A DNA stretch of 64,000 bases from Eubacteriaceae bacterium (GTDB lineage Bacteria > Bacillota > Clostridia > Peptostreptococcales > Anaerovoracaceae). The notes under the pieces were generated by a model. It was given only the letters and a program-made list of their open reading frames with translations, did no database searches and was not told where the DNA came from. How positions within the stretch are numbered: position 1 is the first letter of the stretch; the number at the start of each line of letters is the position of its first letter. The stretch lies in the NCBI GenBank assembly GCA_902362435.1, contig CABIWW010000007.1, forward strand, positions 84,872 through 148,871. The letters run 5' to 3'. The position numbers were made by a program, and so were the translations under genes. Shown here in pieces: positions 51,594 through 60,661 of the stretch.

Positions 51594-53633
51594 ATGGATT
51601 TAAGGGAAAGTGTCACATCGCTGAAAGGCGTGGGACCGAAAAAGGCAGAAGCTCTGAAAAAGCTGGGTATCAGCACGATGGAGGATCTCGTGTTCTTCCT
51701 GCCGAGAAGCTATGAGGACAGGCGAAACCGCGTCGATATAAGCGATGCGGCGGAGGATCAGAACTCTGTCGTGACAGGCGAGGTAAAGCTCGTGGTGAAC
51801 GACAGGTACAGAGGCGGCAGGAAACAGATGCTCAGGCTGCTCGTCGAGGACGGGACCGGTTCTATGGAAGTCGTGTTCTTCAATGCGAAATATCTTCAGC
51901 ACAGCTTCAGGACCGGCAGAAAATACACGTTTTTCGGCAAAGTGACGAGAAACTTTGGCAAAATGCAGATGATCCATCCGGAATTCAGCGATGCGGACGG
52001 CATGGAGGACGGGATACTGCCGGTGTATCCGCTTACAAAAGGCATTTCGCAAAGGGAAATGCGCACATGGCAGAAATCGCTGAAAAGGGCATATTCCATG
52101 GCAGAAGACATCCTGAGCAGCGAAGCGGTCGAGCGCAACAGGCTGTGCAGCCTGAGCTACGCACTCGAAAATGTGCACTTTCCGCAGGAAAAACAGAAAC
52201 TGCTCGAGGCGAAATACAGACTGATCTTCGACGAGCTGCTCATCCTGCAGACAGGCCTGTTAATGGCCAGGCAGAATGTCACGGACGGAAGAAACGGCAT
52301 AGCGTTTTCGCCGGAAGCCGATACGGGCAGATACATAGAATCGCTGCCGTATCCGCTCACCGGAGCACAGCAGCGGTGTGTGGAGGAGATAGAACGCGAT
52401 CTGGAAAGCAACACGGCGATGAATCGTCTCGTGCAGGGAGACGTGGGCTGCGGTAAGACTGCGTTAGCCGAGATCGCGATGTACAAGGCAGTAAAAAGCG
52501 GATATCAGGCGGTACTGATGGCGCCTACGGAAATACTCGCGGCGCAGCATTTCGACGGCATAAGCAGAGCTTTTGAGGCTCACGGGATCAGGACGGCGTT
52601 CCTCACGGGATCGCTCAAAGCCGCGCAGAAGCGCGAGGTGCTGGAGCAGATCGCGACAGGTGAGGCGCAGGTGATAATAGGCACGCACGCGGTGATACAG
52701 CCGGATGTGGAATTCAGCAGACTGGGTCTTGTGATAACAGATGAGCAGCACAGGTTCGGCGTCAGACAGAGAGTGAAGCTCAGAGAAAAAGGAGAGAACC
52801 CGAACGTCCTCGTGATGACCGCGACACCGATACCGCGCACGCTTTCCGTGATACTGTACGGAGATCTGGACGTTTCCATAATAGACGAGCTGCCGCCGGG
52901 AAGACAGCAGACTGTGACGAGATGTCTCAAGTCAGAAAAACGCGGCGAATGCTATGATTTCGTCGAGCAGCAGCTGAAGCAGGGGCGGCAGGCATATGTC
53001 GTCACTCCTCTTATAGAAGAATCGGAGACTCTCGATGCAAAATCCGCAGAGCAGGTCGCTGCAGAGCTCAAAAAACGGTTCAGAGGCTACAGCGTCGAGC
53101 TGATACACGGTGCGATGAGCCAGGATGAGAAAGACCGGATCATGGAGTCTTTCAGCAGAGGCGAGACAGACGTGCTGGTCGCGACTGTCGTGATAGAGGT
53201 CGGCATCAATGTGCCGAATGCCACTGTGATAGTGATCGAAAACTCAGAAAGGTTCGGGCTCGCGCAGCTGCATCAGCTCAGAGGAAGGGTCGGCAGAGGA
53301 AGCCACAGATCGTACTGCTTCCTCATTCTTGACGGAGGTTCGGAGATCGCCGAAAAGAGAGGTCAGATCATGGAGGCCTCGAGCGACGGATTTTTCATAG
53401 CAGAGGAAGATCTGAAGCTGAGAGGTCCGGGAGAGATCTTCGGCACCAGACAGCACGGACTGCCGGATCTTGCGATCACCGATCTCTCAAAACATATGAA
53501 GATCCTGGAGCAGGCAAAGGAAGAAGCGAAAGCGATGCTGGCGGACGATCCCGCGCTCGACGCTCCTGAGCACAGCGCTCTCAGACGCCGCATCACAAAA
53601 CTTTTCGGCGAAGATCTGACGCTCGATCTGTGA
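51594..53633 (+). CDS. recG: ATP-dependent DNA helicase RecG
   Basis: 679 residues. Remodels stalled replication forks and branched DNA. The N-terminal wedge/OB domain starts VTSLKGVGPKKAEALKKLGI. Helicase motifs: Walker A GDVGCGKT near residue 282, DEQHRFG (motif II) and TATPIPRT, then the RGRVGRG motif VI. AGAGGTGA lies 8 nt before the ATG. It precedes the rsmD-coaD block, as in many Firmicutes, with an SASP gene between. Confidence 0.96.
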   Translation: MDLRESVTSLKGVGPKKAEALKKLGISTMEDLVFFLPRSYEDRRNRVDISDAAEDQNSVVTGEVKLVVNDRYRGGRKQMLRLLVEDGTGSMEVVFFNAKYLQHSFRTGRKYTFFGKVTRNFGKMQMIHPEFSDADGMEDGILPVYPLTKGISQREMRTWQKSLKRAYSMAEDILSSEAVERNRLCSLSYALENVHFPQEKQKLLEAKYRLIFDELLILQTGLLMARQNVTDGRNGIAFSPEADTGRYIESLPYPLTGAQQRCVEEIERDLESNTAMNRLVQGDVGCGKTALAEIAMYKAVKSGYQAVLMAPTEILAAQHFDGISRAFEAHGIRTAFLTGSLKAAQKREVLEQIATGEAQVIIGTHAVIQPDVEFSRLGLVITDEQHRFGVRQRVKLREKGENPNVLVMTATPIPRTLSVILYGDLDVSIIDELPPGRQQTVTRCLKSEKRGECYDFVEQQLKQGRQAYVVTPLIEESETLDAKSAEQVAAELKKRFRGYSVELIHGAMSQDEKDRIMESFSRGETDVLVATVVIEVGINVPNATVIVIENSERFGLAQLHQLRGRVGRGSHRSYCFLILDGGSEIAEKRGQIMEASSDGFFIAEEDLKLRGPGEIFGTRQHGLPDLAITDLSKHMKILEQAKEEAKAMLADDPALDAPEHSALRRRITKLFGEDLTLDL

Positions 53634-53720
53634 TATGAAAAAAACGGCAGCATATGAAATAATTGCTTGTAATACTTTTTTCACCCCGGGTTAAATTATT
53701 ATTACAGGAGGTGATGTTAA

Positions 53721-53921
53721 ATGTCATTACAGGATAAGATGAATGTCAGTGCAAAACCGGCATTAAAGAACTTAAAGACTGAAGTAGCGAGCGAGCTGGG
53801 TCTTGCGAATTACGAACAGGCAGACAAGGGAAACCTCACTGCCAGACAGAACGGCTACGTTGGCGGCTATATGACTAAGAAGCTCGTCGAAATGGCTGAG
53901 CAGCAGCTTTCAGGAAAATAA
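53721..53921 (+). CDS. Small acid-soluble spore protein, alpha/beta type
   Basis: 66 residues. The two conserved blocks are KNLKTEVASELGL and RQNGYVGGYMTKKLVEMAEQQL. The GPR cleavage region (EVA) is recognisable. It coats spore DNA and protects it from UV and heat. AGGAGGTGA precedes the ATG. A possible forespore promoter, GCATA with AATACTT 16 bp later, lies upstream (about 53653-53680) but is weak. Confidence 0.92.
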   Translation: MSLQDKMNVSAKPALKNLKTEVASELGLANYEQADKGNLTARQNGYVGGYMTKKLVEMAEQQLSGK

Positions 53922-53956
53922 GCTCCTGACGTATAGAAGCTGAACAGAACGGGAAG

Positions 53957-53993
53957 AGAGATATCTGCCGGAAAAAGCGGATATCTCTTTTTC
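53957..53993 (+). terminator. Terminator after the SASP gene
   Basis: AGAGATATC (53957-53965) and GATATCTCT (53980-53988), followed by TTTTTC. Confidence 0.85.
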
Positions 53994-54139
53994 ATGTAAA
54001 GCTGCAGGCGGCCTGCGCCGGACTTTTGCAGCGGATGCCGGGCATGGCGATCCGCATGTGTGCTGTCGCGGCATGTCTGTCATACAAAGGGTCGCAGCTG
54101 AGAATTTTGCAAACACATATGGATAAATCCGCACTTTAG

Positions 54140-54148
54140 TGCTAGAAT
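54140..54148 (+). promoter_or_regulatory. Extended -10 promoter for rsmD
   Basis: TGcTAGAAT, 28 bp before the rsmD start. The 145 bp between the SASP terminator and this point show nothing else. Confidence 0.45.
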
Positions 54149-54176
54149 ATGTAAAAACATCTACTGGAGGGACAAT

Positions 54177-54713
54177 ATGCGTGTAATAGCAGGTGAATAT
54201 AAAGGAAGAAAGCTTCAGACTCCTTCGGACTACGCGATCAGGCCGACGTCTGACAAGGTGAAGGAAGCGCTTTTCAGCATACTTACGGACAGGATATACG
54301 GCAGCAGGGTGCTGGATCTCTTTTCGGGGACAGGCAACCTCGGTATAGAGGCGCTCAGCAGAGGGGCGAGTCTGTGCGTGTTCGGCGACAGCTCGAGGGA
54401 AAGCATCAGACTGATAAAGGCGAACATCGCCCACTGCAGGGCTGAGGAAGGAGCAGTCGTGGTGCCGGGAGATTACCGCAGGACTCTGACGAGCACATCG
54501 GAGACATTCGATATAATACTGCTGGATCCGCCGTACGACAAGGGACTTCTGAGGCCGTGCTTTGAGCTGATACGTGAACGCAGACTGCTCAACGAGGGCG
54601 GAGTGATCGTTGCAGAGCACAGAAAAGAAGAGGTCATGGAAGACGAGATATGCGGATTTTCCAAGCTCAAGGAACGCCGGTACGGGATCATCATGTTGTC
54701 AATATATTGTTGA
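54177..54713 (+). CDS. rsmD: 16S rRNA (guanine(966)-N(2))-methyltransferase RsmD
   Basis: 178 residues. MRVIAGEYKGRKLQTP at the N-terminus, RPTSDKVKEALFSIL, the SAM loop VLDLFSGTGNLGIEALSRGA and the catalytic LLDPPYDKG are the RsmD markers. It corresponds to ylbH next to coaD in B. subtilis. The coaD promoter overlaps its 3' end. Confidence 0.95.
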   Translation: MRVIAGEYKGRKLQTPSDYAIRPTSDKVKEALFSILTDRIYGSRVLDLFSGTGNLGIEALSRGASLCVFGDSSRESIRLIKANIAHCRAEEGAVVVPGDYRRTLTSTSETFDIILLDPPYDKGLLRPCFELIRERRLLNEGGVIVAEHRKEEVMEDEICGFSKLKERRYGIIMLSIYC

Positions 54714-54738
54714 ATAAACCCCCGGTCCATGGTATAAT
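54710..54738 (+). promoter_or_regulatory. Promoter of coaD
   Basis: TTGAAT (54710-54715), 17 bp, TATAAT (54733-54738). The -35 overlaps the rsmD stop codon. Confidence 0.65.
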
Positions 54739-54766
54739 TAACAGGAATTTCTGGGAGGATTTACAT

Positions 54767-55249
54767 ATGAAGACAAAGGCCTTATACACGGGCTCATTCG
54801 ATCCGCTTACAAACGGACATCTCAACATCATAGAACGTGCGGCTAAACTTTACGATGAGCTGACTGTGGGAATAATAGTCAACCCTTCCAAAAAGTGCGC
54901 ATTTTCACTTGAAGAACGAAAAGAAATGATACATACAGCGCTGGCTCATCTTGACAATGTGAGCGTCGACTTCTTTTCCGGACTGCTCGCGGACTACGTG
55001 AACAGCAACGGATTCAACGTGGTGGTCAGAGGGCTCAGAGCTGCGATGGATTTTGAATACGAGATACAGATGGCTCAGATGAATGCGAGACTGTTTGACG
55101 AACGCGTGGAGACCGTGTTCCTGATGACTGATCCGCAGTACTCATTCCTGAGCTCCAGCATGATAAAGGAAGTGCATTCGCTCGGCGGCAGCATAGACGG
55201 GCTCGTGCCGGATGCGATACTTGAAAAGATGAATGAATCGAAGAACTGA
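54767..55249 (+). CDS. coaD: Phosphopantetheine adenylyltransferase
   Basis: 160 residues. Adds AMP to phosphopantetheine in coenzyme A synthesis. The nucleotidyltransferase motif TGSFDPLTNGHLNIIERA, VVVRGLRAAMDFEYEIQMAQMN (seen at about 85-106) and YSFLSSSMIKEV are complete. GGGAGG lies before the ATG at 54767; earlier in-frame starts fall inside rsmD and are rejected. Confidence 0.96.
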   Translation: MKTKALYTGSFDPLTNGHLNIIERAAKLYDELTVGIIVNPSKKCAFSLEERKEMIHTALAHLDNVSVDFFSGLLADYVNSNGFNVVVRGLRAAMDFEYEIQMAQMNARLFDERVETVFLMTDPQYSFLSSSMIKEVHSLGGSIDGLVPDAILEKMNESKN

Positions 55250-55269
55250 CGAGACACAGGAGGATAATG

Positions 55270-55842
55270 ATGAGGGTTTTAGAACTTTTAGAAGAAATTG
55301 AAGAAATCGTTGATACCGCCGCAGGTTTTCCTCTTACAGGGAAAATAATGGTCGATTCACAGGAGCTGCTTGAGATAGTCAGAGAAATAAGGGCTGAGCT
55401 CCCTGACGAGATACAGCAGGCACAGTGGATAAAGAACGAAAGAGAGAGGATCATCGCAGAGGCGAGGACGCAGTATGAAGCGGTGATCGAAGACGCTCAG
55501 AAACAGGCTGACACCCTCGTTGAGAACAATGATATAACGGTAAAGGCGAAACTCCGTGCGGACGAGCTGATGAGAGTCACCGAGAACACTGCAAAGCAGC
55601 TCAAGATCGGAACGTACGACTACCTCGACAGCATCCTTTACAGCTTCCAGGGCAAGATGGAGCACCTCAGCTCGATCTACTTCGGGGAGATGTTCACGAG
55701 CATCGAAAAAGCCTTCGACGACATCAATTCGGCACTGGCTGCGAACAGGGACGAGCTCAAGGAGATGGCGTACAGGACGCAGGTGGATGCGGACGACATG
55801 CCTGCCCTGTCAAAGTCTGAAGACGAAGAGGAAAAAGAATAA
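55270..55842 (+). CDS. Coiled-coil protein of unknown function
   Basis: 190 residues, highly charged and helical throughout; residues about 45-110 look like a coiled coil, with similarity in character to F-type ATP synthase subunit b and DivIVA-like proteins. There is no membrane segment. The ATG at 55270 is better placed behind AGGAGG than the one at 55267. The tail is very acidic (SEDEEEKE). It lies between coaD and ylbJ, where I recall related clostridia having a similar protein. No function is claimed. Confidence 0.75.
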   Translation: MRVLELLEEIEEIVDTAAGFPLTGKIMVDSQELLEIVREIRAELPDEIQQAQWIKNERERIIAEARTQYEAVIEDAQKQADTLVENNDITVKAKLRADELMRVTENTAKQLKIGTYDYLDSILYSFQGKMEHLSSIYFGEMFTSIEKAFDDINSALAANRDELKEMAYRTQVDADDMPALSKSEDEEEKE

Positions 55843-55857
55843 ATACACCGGATACAT

Positions 55858-55901
55858 AATACCCGTAGTCTGTAATATATATGGACTATGGGTATTTTTA
55901 A
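55858..55901 (+). terminator. Terminator after the coiled-coil gene, overlapping the ylbJ start
   Basis: AATACCCGTAGTC (55858-55870) pairs with GACTATGGGTATT (55884-55896) with one G-U pair, followed by TTTA. The ATG assigned to ylbJ (55888-55890) lies in its 3' arm. Confidence 0.7.
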
Positions 55902-56814
55902 ATTCAGCAGAAAAAAGATAATACTGGCAGGTGTGATGACTTCTGCATGCTGCGTACTGATGGTCGTTTTCCCGTCCATAGCGCTCTGTTCAGCGAGAAA
56001 GGGCATATCGCTGTGGCTCAGCAACGTGTTGCCCGCGCTGCTGCCGTTTTTCATATGCGCCAATTTCCTGCAGGATATAGGGGTGATACGGATATTCAGA
56101 TCGGGAGTCTTCCCGTTCGTGATGAGCGTATTGTCGGGGTATCCTATGGGAGCAAAGATCGTGGGGGACCTCAGGCGCGACGGAGAGATCTCGCAGAGGG
56201 AGGCGATGAGACTGATGAGCTTCTGCAGCACGTCAGGGCCTGCGTTCATGGTCGGTGCGGTCGGTGCGGGCATGCTGGGGTCGGGAATGCTTGGCGGTAT
56301 CATCGCGGCGGCGCACTATGCAGGAGCTTTCCTGAACGGTCTGCTGTACACTCGTCTTCTGGGGCGCGACGATGCGCCGGCAGGTCCGCTCTCATGCGGT
56401 GTGAGCGAAGCGAAAGGGCTGCAGGAGTCTTTCACGGATGCGATACTGCTGTCGTTCCGATCGCTGGGGATCGTGCTGGCATATATCGTGCTGTTCATGT
56501 TCGTGACAGATTTCCTGCATATGTGCGGCGGTTTTTCCATGATAGAAAGCATGCAGCTGAGAGTGCTCGCGAAGGGGTTCTTTGAGATGACCGTGGGGTG
56601 CGGCGCAGCTGCAGAGTGCGTGGATGCTGCGGAGTCTGTGAAGTGCGTCATGTGTGCTGCGATAATGTCCTGGGGCGGCCTTTCGGTGCTGGGTCAGACG
56701 ATGAGCATGCTGTCCGGAACGGGGATACCGGCGGGCTACCTGGTCATCAGCAAGATCACGCACAGCCTGTTTGCGGCAGCAGCGGCTTTTCTTATCTGCG
56801 GCGCTGTGTTATGA
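55888..56814 (+). CDS. ylbJ: Sporulation integral membrane protein YlbJ
   Basis: 308 residues, shorter than the roughly 400 of B. subtilis YlbJ. Several hydrophobic helices form a nucleoside-recognition Gate domain, with LSGYPMGAKIVGDLRRDGEIS and MSFCSTSGPAFMVGAVGAGML as the family core. Mother-cell membrane protein needed for spore cortex. The start is uncertain: ATG 55888 has no ribosome-binding site and lies in a terminator stem, while a GTG-ATG pair at 55933-55938 has a weak CAGGTG. It sits 7 bp before tmcAL, matching the ylbJ-ylbM order of B. subtilis. Confidence 0.85.
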   Translation: MGIFKFSRKKIILAGVMTSACCVLMVVFPSIALCSARKGISLWLSNVLPALLPFFICANFLQDIGVIRIFRSGVFPFVMSVLSGYPMGAKIVGDLRRDGEISQREAMRLMSFCSTSGPAFMVGAVGAGMLGSGMLGGIIAAAHYAGAFLNGLLYTRLLGRDDAPAGPLSCGVSEAKGLQESFTDAILLSFRSLGIVLAYIVLFMFVTDFLHMCGGFSMIESMQLRVLAKGFFEMTVGCGAAAECVDAAESVKCVMCAAIMSWGGLSVLGQTMSMLSGTGIPAGYLVISKITHSLFAAAAAFLICGAVL

Positions 56815-56821
56815 TACAGGT

Positions 56822-58162
56822 ATGAAAATATTAGGGATAACAGCGGAATACAATCCGTTTCACAACGGACACAGATACCATCTCCAAAGATCGATGGAGA
56901 TGACAGGCGCCGATTATTCGGTGGCAGTGATGAGCGGCAGCTTTACGCAGAGAGGAGAGCCGGCAGCTCTCGACAAGTGGACGAGGAGCCGGCTGGCGGT
57001 TCAGAACGGCGTGGATCTCGTGCTGGAGCTGCCTTTCCTGTACGCGTGCAGCAGAGGCGAGATCTTTGCATCAGGAGCAGTAGATATACTGAGGGGGATA
57101 GGAGCCACGCACATCTCGTTCGGCAGCGAGAGCGGCGATCTTGAGGCTCTGCAGAGTCTTGTCACGGGCATGCGCATGCGCAGCGGAGAAATAGACGAGA
57201 TCAGGCTGCAGGAGATGCAGAAGGGCGATTCATTCGTCAGATCTCTGCAGCGTGCAGTGGAAAAGGTGCTAGGCGCGTCTGCTGCTCAGCTGATGGCGGA
57301 GCCGAACAATATACTGGCGATAGAGTACCTCAAGAGGATAGACTGCTGGAACAGCATGGGGCCGTCTGATGGCGGCTGCAGAAATCGCATAGAGCCGTGC
57401 ACGGTGAAGCGTTTCGGTTCGGGCTACGGATCGCTCAATGAGGAAGCGGGGTTCGCAGGAGCGACCGTGCTGAGAAAAATGGTGGCTGATGGAGTGTCGT
57501 GCAGTGACGGTGAAAGCGCGGACTGCGGTACAGCAGCCGGTGACGGATCGGTAGCGGACGGTGGAGAGGATATCACGGCAGGCTGTTCTGATGCAAAGGC
57601 GCAGCTCGCGGACATGCTTTCGCGGTACATGCCGTCTGACTCGGCAGAAGCACTCGCGGGCGCAGGAAGCCGCGAAGCGGCAGAGCACAACGAATTCGTG
57701 ATGCTGCAGGGAGAACTGATGAGAACCGGCAGCAGTGAGCTTTCCACGATATACTGCATGGGCGAAGGTCTCGAGAACAAATTCAAAAAAGAGATCGTCA
57801 GAGCGTCGTCGATGGCAGGGTTCATTTCCTCGATGGTATCGAAGCGGTATACGGAGGCTGCGATACGGAGACTGACGACATATGTCCTGATGGGAATACG
57901 GGGCTATCAGCCCGAAATGAAGCCGTACGCGAGGGTGCTGGCTGCAGGAGTGAAAGGCAGGGAGCTGCTGAAATTCATCAAAAAGGAAGAGCTGGCGACG
58001 ATACCGGTGATAACGAACATAAACAAGCAGGAAGACGACTGCTCGGAAGTCCATGAGACTCTCCGGCACGATATACTGTCTGCAGACCTTTACAATATAA
58101 TAATGCAGAGGAGCCTGTATGACTTCTCGGACAGAGTGATGATGCCGTATATCGAACGGTGA
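56822..58162 (+). CDS. tmcAL: tRNA(Met) cytidine acetate ligase TmcAL (YlbM)
   Basis: 446 residues. Uses acetate and ATP to acetylate the wobble cytidine of elongator tRNA-Met. The nucleotidyltransferase motif is AEYNPFHNGHRYHL; VAVMSGSFTQRGEPA, EPNNILAIEYL and SSMVSKRY are the family blocks. It contains a hydrophilic Gly/Asp/Ala/Ser/Cys-rich insertion at about 223-258 and a smaller one near 178-188, resembling those in MtaB and the DNA methyltransferase of this window. The ATG at 56822 is behind a weak site. Its substrate acetate is also handled by the next gene, ackA. Confidence 0.92.
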   Translation: MKILGITAEYNPFHNGHRYHLQRSMEMTGADYSVAVMSGSFTQRGEPAALDKWTRSRLAVQNGVDLVLELPFLYACSRGEIFASGAVDILRGIGATHISFGSESGDLEALQSLVTGMRMRSGEIDEIRLQEMQKGDSFVRSLQRAVEKVLGASAAQLMAEPNNILAIEYLKRIDCWNSMGPSDGGCRNRIEPCTVKRFGSGYGSLNEEAGFAGATVLRKMVADGVSCSDGESADCGTAAGDGSVADGGEDITAGCSDAKAQLADMLSRYMPSDSAEALAGAGSREAAEHNEFVMLQGELMRTGSSELSTIYCMGEGLENKFKKEIVRASSMAGFISSMVSKRYTEAAIRRLTTYVLMGIRGYQPEMKPYARVLAAGVKGRELLKFIKKEELATIPVITNINKQEDDCSEVHETLRHDILSADLYNIIMQRSLYDFSDRVMMPYIER

Positions 58163-58211
58163 CGAAACCGGGATAAAATTGACGAGAAAATTCTGAAAAA
58201 TATCAAAAGTA

Positions 58212-58240
58212 TTGAACCGGACAAGCTTAAACTGTATAAT
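58212..58240 (+). promoter_or_regulatory. Promoter of ackA
   Basis: TTGAAC (58212-58217), 17 bp, TATAAT (58235-58240) preceded by TG. Confidence 0.7.
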
Positions 58241-58284
58241 AATATAGTTATTTTATTAATAATTCAAAGTATGGAGGAATTTAA

Positions 58285-59493
58285 ATGAAAGTTTTAGTAA
58301 TCAACTGCGGTAGTTCTTCACTGAAATATCAGGTTCTTGATATGACAAACGAAGTTCTTTTATGCAAGGGACTTGTAGAAAGAATCGGAATGGACGGATC
58401 GGTGATCACACATACAAAGATCGGAATGGATGAGAAGTTCCAGCTGATCGTTCCTATGGAAGACCACAAGGACGCTATATCACACGTACTGATGGCTATA
58501 CAGGATGAAAATCACGGTGTAGTCAAAGATATGAGCGAGATCGGTGCAGTAGGTCACAGAGTAGTACATGCCGGCGAAAAATTCGCGCATTCGGTACTTA
58601 TCGACGACATGGTGATAGAAGCTCTGGAAGAATGTATAGACCTGGCTCCGCTCCACAATCCGCCTAACCTTCTCGGTATTGCAGCATGCAAGGAACTTAT
58701 GCCTGACACACCTATGGTAGGAGTATTTGATACAGCTTTCCATCAGACAATGCCTCCTGAATCATATATTTACGCTATTCCTTATGAATACTATGAAAAG
58801 TATGGCATCAGAAGATACGGCTTCCACGGAACGAGCCACAAGTATGTTGCAGAGAGAGCTTCAGACATACTCAATGTAAATCTTGACGACCTCAAGATCA
58901 TCACATGCCACCTTGGAAACGGAGCATCAGTATCAGCTATCAAGAGAGGCAAGTGTATCGATACATCGATGGGATTCACTCCGCTCGAGGGACTCGTAAT
59001 GGGTACAAGAAGTGGTGATATCGACCCTGCTATCGTTACTTACATCAGAGAAAAGGAACACCTCGATCAGGGTGTTGCAAACGAGATCCTGAACAAGAAG
59101 TCAGGTGTACTGGGAATCTCAGGCGTTTCAAGTGACTTCAGAGACCTCGAGGCAGCTGCAGAGGACGGAAACGAAAGAGCTCTGCTGGCACTCAAGGTAT
59201 TCGCTCACAAGGTAAGATTCTACATCGGAGCTTACATCGCAGAGATGAACGGCGTAGACGCTATCGTCTTCACTGCAGGAGTCGGCGAAAACGACATCGC
59301 TATGAGAGACATCATCTGTAACGACCTCGGAAATCTCGGAATCAAGCTCGACCTCGTAAAGAACAAGGTAAGAGGCAAGGAAATGATCATCTCAAGAGAC
59401 GACTCAAGAGTAAAGATTATCCTGATCCCTACAAACGAAGAGCTTATGATCGCAAGAGATACATACAAGATCGTAACTGAATCAAGAGCATAA
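58285..59493 (+). CDS. ackA: Acetate kinase
   Basis: 402 residues. Makes ATP from acetyl phosphate during fermentation. ASKHA-fold motifs: [43 protein letters not shown], and [20 protein letters not shown] (seen around 232-252), then FTAGVGEND. The codon usage looks more biased than that of its neighbours, as expected for a highly expressed gene. Strong promoter and GGAGG site. phosphotransacetylase (pta) is not adjacent. Confidence 0.97.
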   Translation: MKVLVINCGSSSLKYQVLDMTNEVLLCKGLVERIGMDGSVITHTKIGMDEKFQLIVPMEDHKDAISHVLMAIQDENHGVVKDMSEIGAVGHRVVHAGEKFAHSVLIDDMVIEALEECIDLAPLHNPPNLLGIAACKELMPDTPMVGVFDTAFHQTMPPESYIYAIPYEYYEKYGIRRYGFHGTSHKYVAERASDILNVNLDDLKIITCHLGNGASVSAIKRGKCIDTSMGFTPLEGLVMGTRSGDIDPAIVTYIREKEHLDQGVANEILNKKSGVLGISGVSSDFRDLEAAAEDGNERALLALKVFAHKVRFYIGAYIAEMNGVDAIVFTAGVGENDIAMRDIICNDLGNLGIKLDLVKNKVRGKEMIISRDDSRVKIILIPTNEELMIARDTYKIVTESRA

Positions 59494-59537
59494 TCGACGA
59501 TATCGTGAGATATTTTTACTAACAGTAAAAATAGTAG

Positions 59538-59567
59538 TTGACAACTGATACCAATGGAATGTATACT
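59538..59567 (+). promoter_or_regulatory. Promoter of rpmF
   Basis: TTGACA (59538-59543), 18 bp, TATACT (59562-59567). An AT-rich hairpin (ATTTTTACT/AGTAAAAAT, 59512-59532) just upstream may weakly end ackA transcription. Confidence 0.65.
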
Positions 59568-59648
59568 TTAGAAGTTGCAAATTATTAGAACGATATTTGA
59601 TTCAACGAATATGTTATACACATCATGGCACAGAAGGAGGTGTAAAAA

Positions 59649-59834
59649 ATGGCAGTACCTAAGAGGAAAACTTCAAAGGCAAAAAGAGATCAGAGAAGAT
59701 CACCTAACATGAAGATGAAAGCACCTGGACTTTCAATTTGTCCACAGTGCCACGAGCCAAAGCTTCCGCACAGAGTTTGCCCTAACTGCAACTATTACAA
59801 TGGTAAGGATGTAGTGGAATCGGCAGAAGCGTAA
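59649..59834 (+). CDS. rpmF: 50S ribosomal protein L32
   Basis: 61 residues: [18 protein letters not shown] and two Cys pairs in [17 protein letters not shown], the zinc form of L32. AAGGAGGTG precedes the ATG. The usual upstream yceD (ylbN) and downstream plsX genes are absent here. Confidence 0.97.
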   Translation: MAVPKRKTSKAKRDQRRSPNMKMKAPGLSICPQCHEPKLPHRVCPNCNYYNGKDVVESAEA

Positions 59835-59883
59835 GCGCTGGTAAGTCTGCTCTGCACGGCAGAGAGACATTATAATGGAAAAC

Positions 59884-59914
59884 AAAACGGTATCGGGTCT
59901 CGGTACCGTTTTTT
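59884..59914 (+). terminator. Terminator after rpmF
   Basis: AAAACGGTA (59884-59892) and TACCGTTTT (59904-59912), followed by further T residues. Confidence 0.9.
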
Positions 59915-60091
59915 CATGGAGTAACAGGATGTCGCCGGGGTGCGGTATGGATGGATCGGGATCAGCTATGCGGCAGTGCCGGGCTCTTGGGTCGCGAATG
60001 ATATGTGCGGCAGAGAGATGATGGTATGATGCTGTGCGAGCAGATATCCGATCTCCGAAAAAATGATATTGACCAAAGGGGGGAATTTTGA

Positions 60092-60433
60092 ATGCTGTTT
60101 ATAGAATATCCGAAGTGTTCGACCTGCAAAAAGGCTAAGAAGCATCTTGAGGAGCTGGGCGTCAGCTTCGAGGACAGGCATATAGTGGAGGAGAATCCTA
60201 CTAAAGAGGAGCTCGCGGAATGGATAGCAGTGAGCGGATATCCGGTAAAGAAGTTTTTCAATACGAGCGGTATGAAATACCGCGAGCTCGGCCTGAAAGA
60301 CAGGCTGCCGCAGATGACAGACGAGGAGAAGATTGAGCTGCTGGCAACGGACGGGATGCTAGTGAAGAGACCGCTGCTGATAGACGGCGACAGGATACTG
60401 GTAGGATTCAAAGAGGCTGAATGGACATTTTGA
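60092..60433 (+). CDS. ArsC/Spx-family thioredoxin-fold protein
   Basis: 113 residues. FIEYPKCSTCKKAKKHLEEL carries a CSTC pair as in the Spx/MgsR and YffB group. The downstream motif VKRPLLIDGDRILVGF contains the conserved RP. It may be a transcription-interacting redox sensor or a glutathione-independent reductase; no arsenic genes are nearby. GGGGGGAA precedes the ATG. Confidence 0.83.
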   Translation: MLFIEYPKCSTCKKAKKHLEELGVSFEDRHIVEENPTKEELAEWIAVSGYPVKKFFNTSGMKYRELGLKDRLPQMTDEEKIELLATDGMLVKRPLLIDGDRILVGFKEAEWTF

Positions 60434-60483
60434 TCGTTTTACAGCTGGTTTTGCTGCCGCAGTTTGCAGCGAACAAAAAACTA

Positions 60484-60512
60484 TTGACATCGGAGCGGAA
60501 TAAAGATATCAT
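60484..60512 (+). promoter_or_regulatory. Promoter of the manganese riboswitch-ATPase unit
   Basis: TTGACA (60484-60489), 17 bp, TATCAT (60507-60512), placing the transcript start at about 60519, the first base of the riboswitch. Confidence 0.75.
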
Positions 60513-60518
60513 ACTGGT

Positions 60519-60648
60519 AAATGAAAGGGAGTAGCAGGCACATGATGTGTTTACGCTATCGTCAGCGCGGTGATAACACACCCGGTACGTAATGAAACTG
60601 CGAGACTTTTATTGCATGTTTATCATGCAGTAAAAGTCTCTTTTTTTG
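60519..60648 (+). ncRNA. yybP-ykoY manganese riboswitch with expression-platform terminator
   Basis: The aptamer begins with AATGAAAGGGAGTAGC and ends with ACTGCGAGACTTTTATT, the two conserved internal-loop strands of the yybP-ykoY class. P1 pairs AATGAAAG (60520-60527) with CTTTTATT (60606-60613), one G-U. The terminator reuses the P1 3' arm: GAGACTTTTA...TGCATG (60602-60618) with CATGCA...TAAAAGTCTC (60624-60640), followed by TTTTTTT. The two folds exclude each other, so Mn2+ binding should stabilise P1, block the terminator and switch the gene on. A cation P-type ATPase follows, a known target of this class. Confidence 0.85.
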
Positions 60649-60661
60649 TTGGGACATATGT

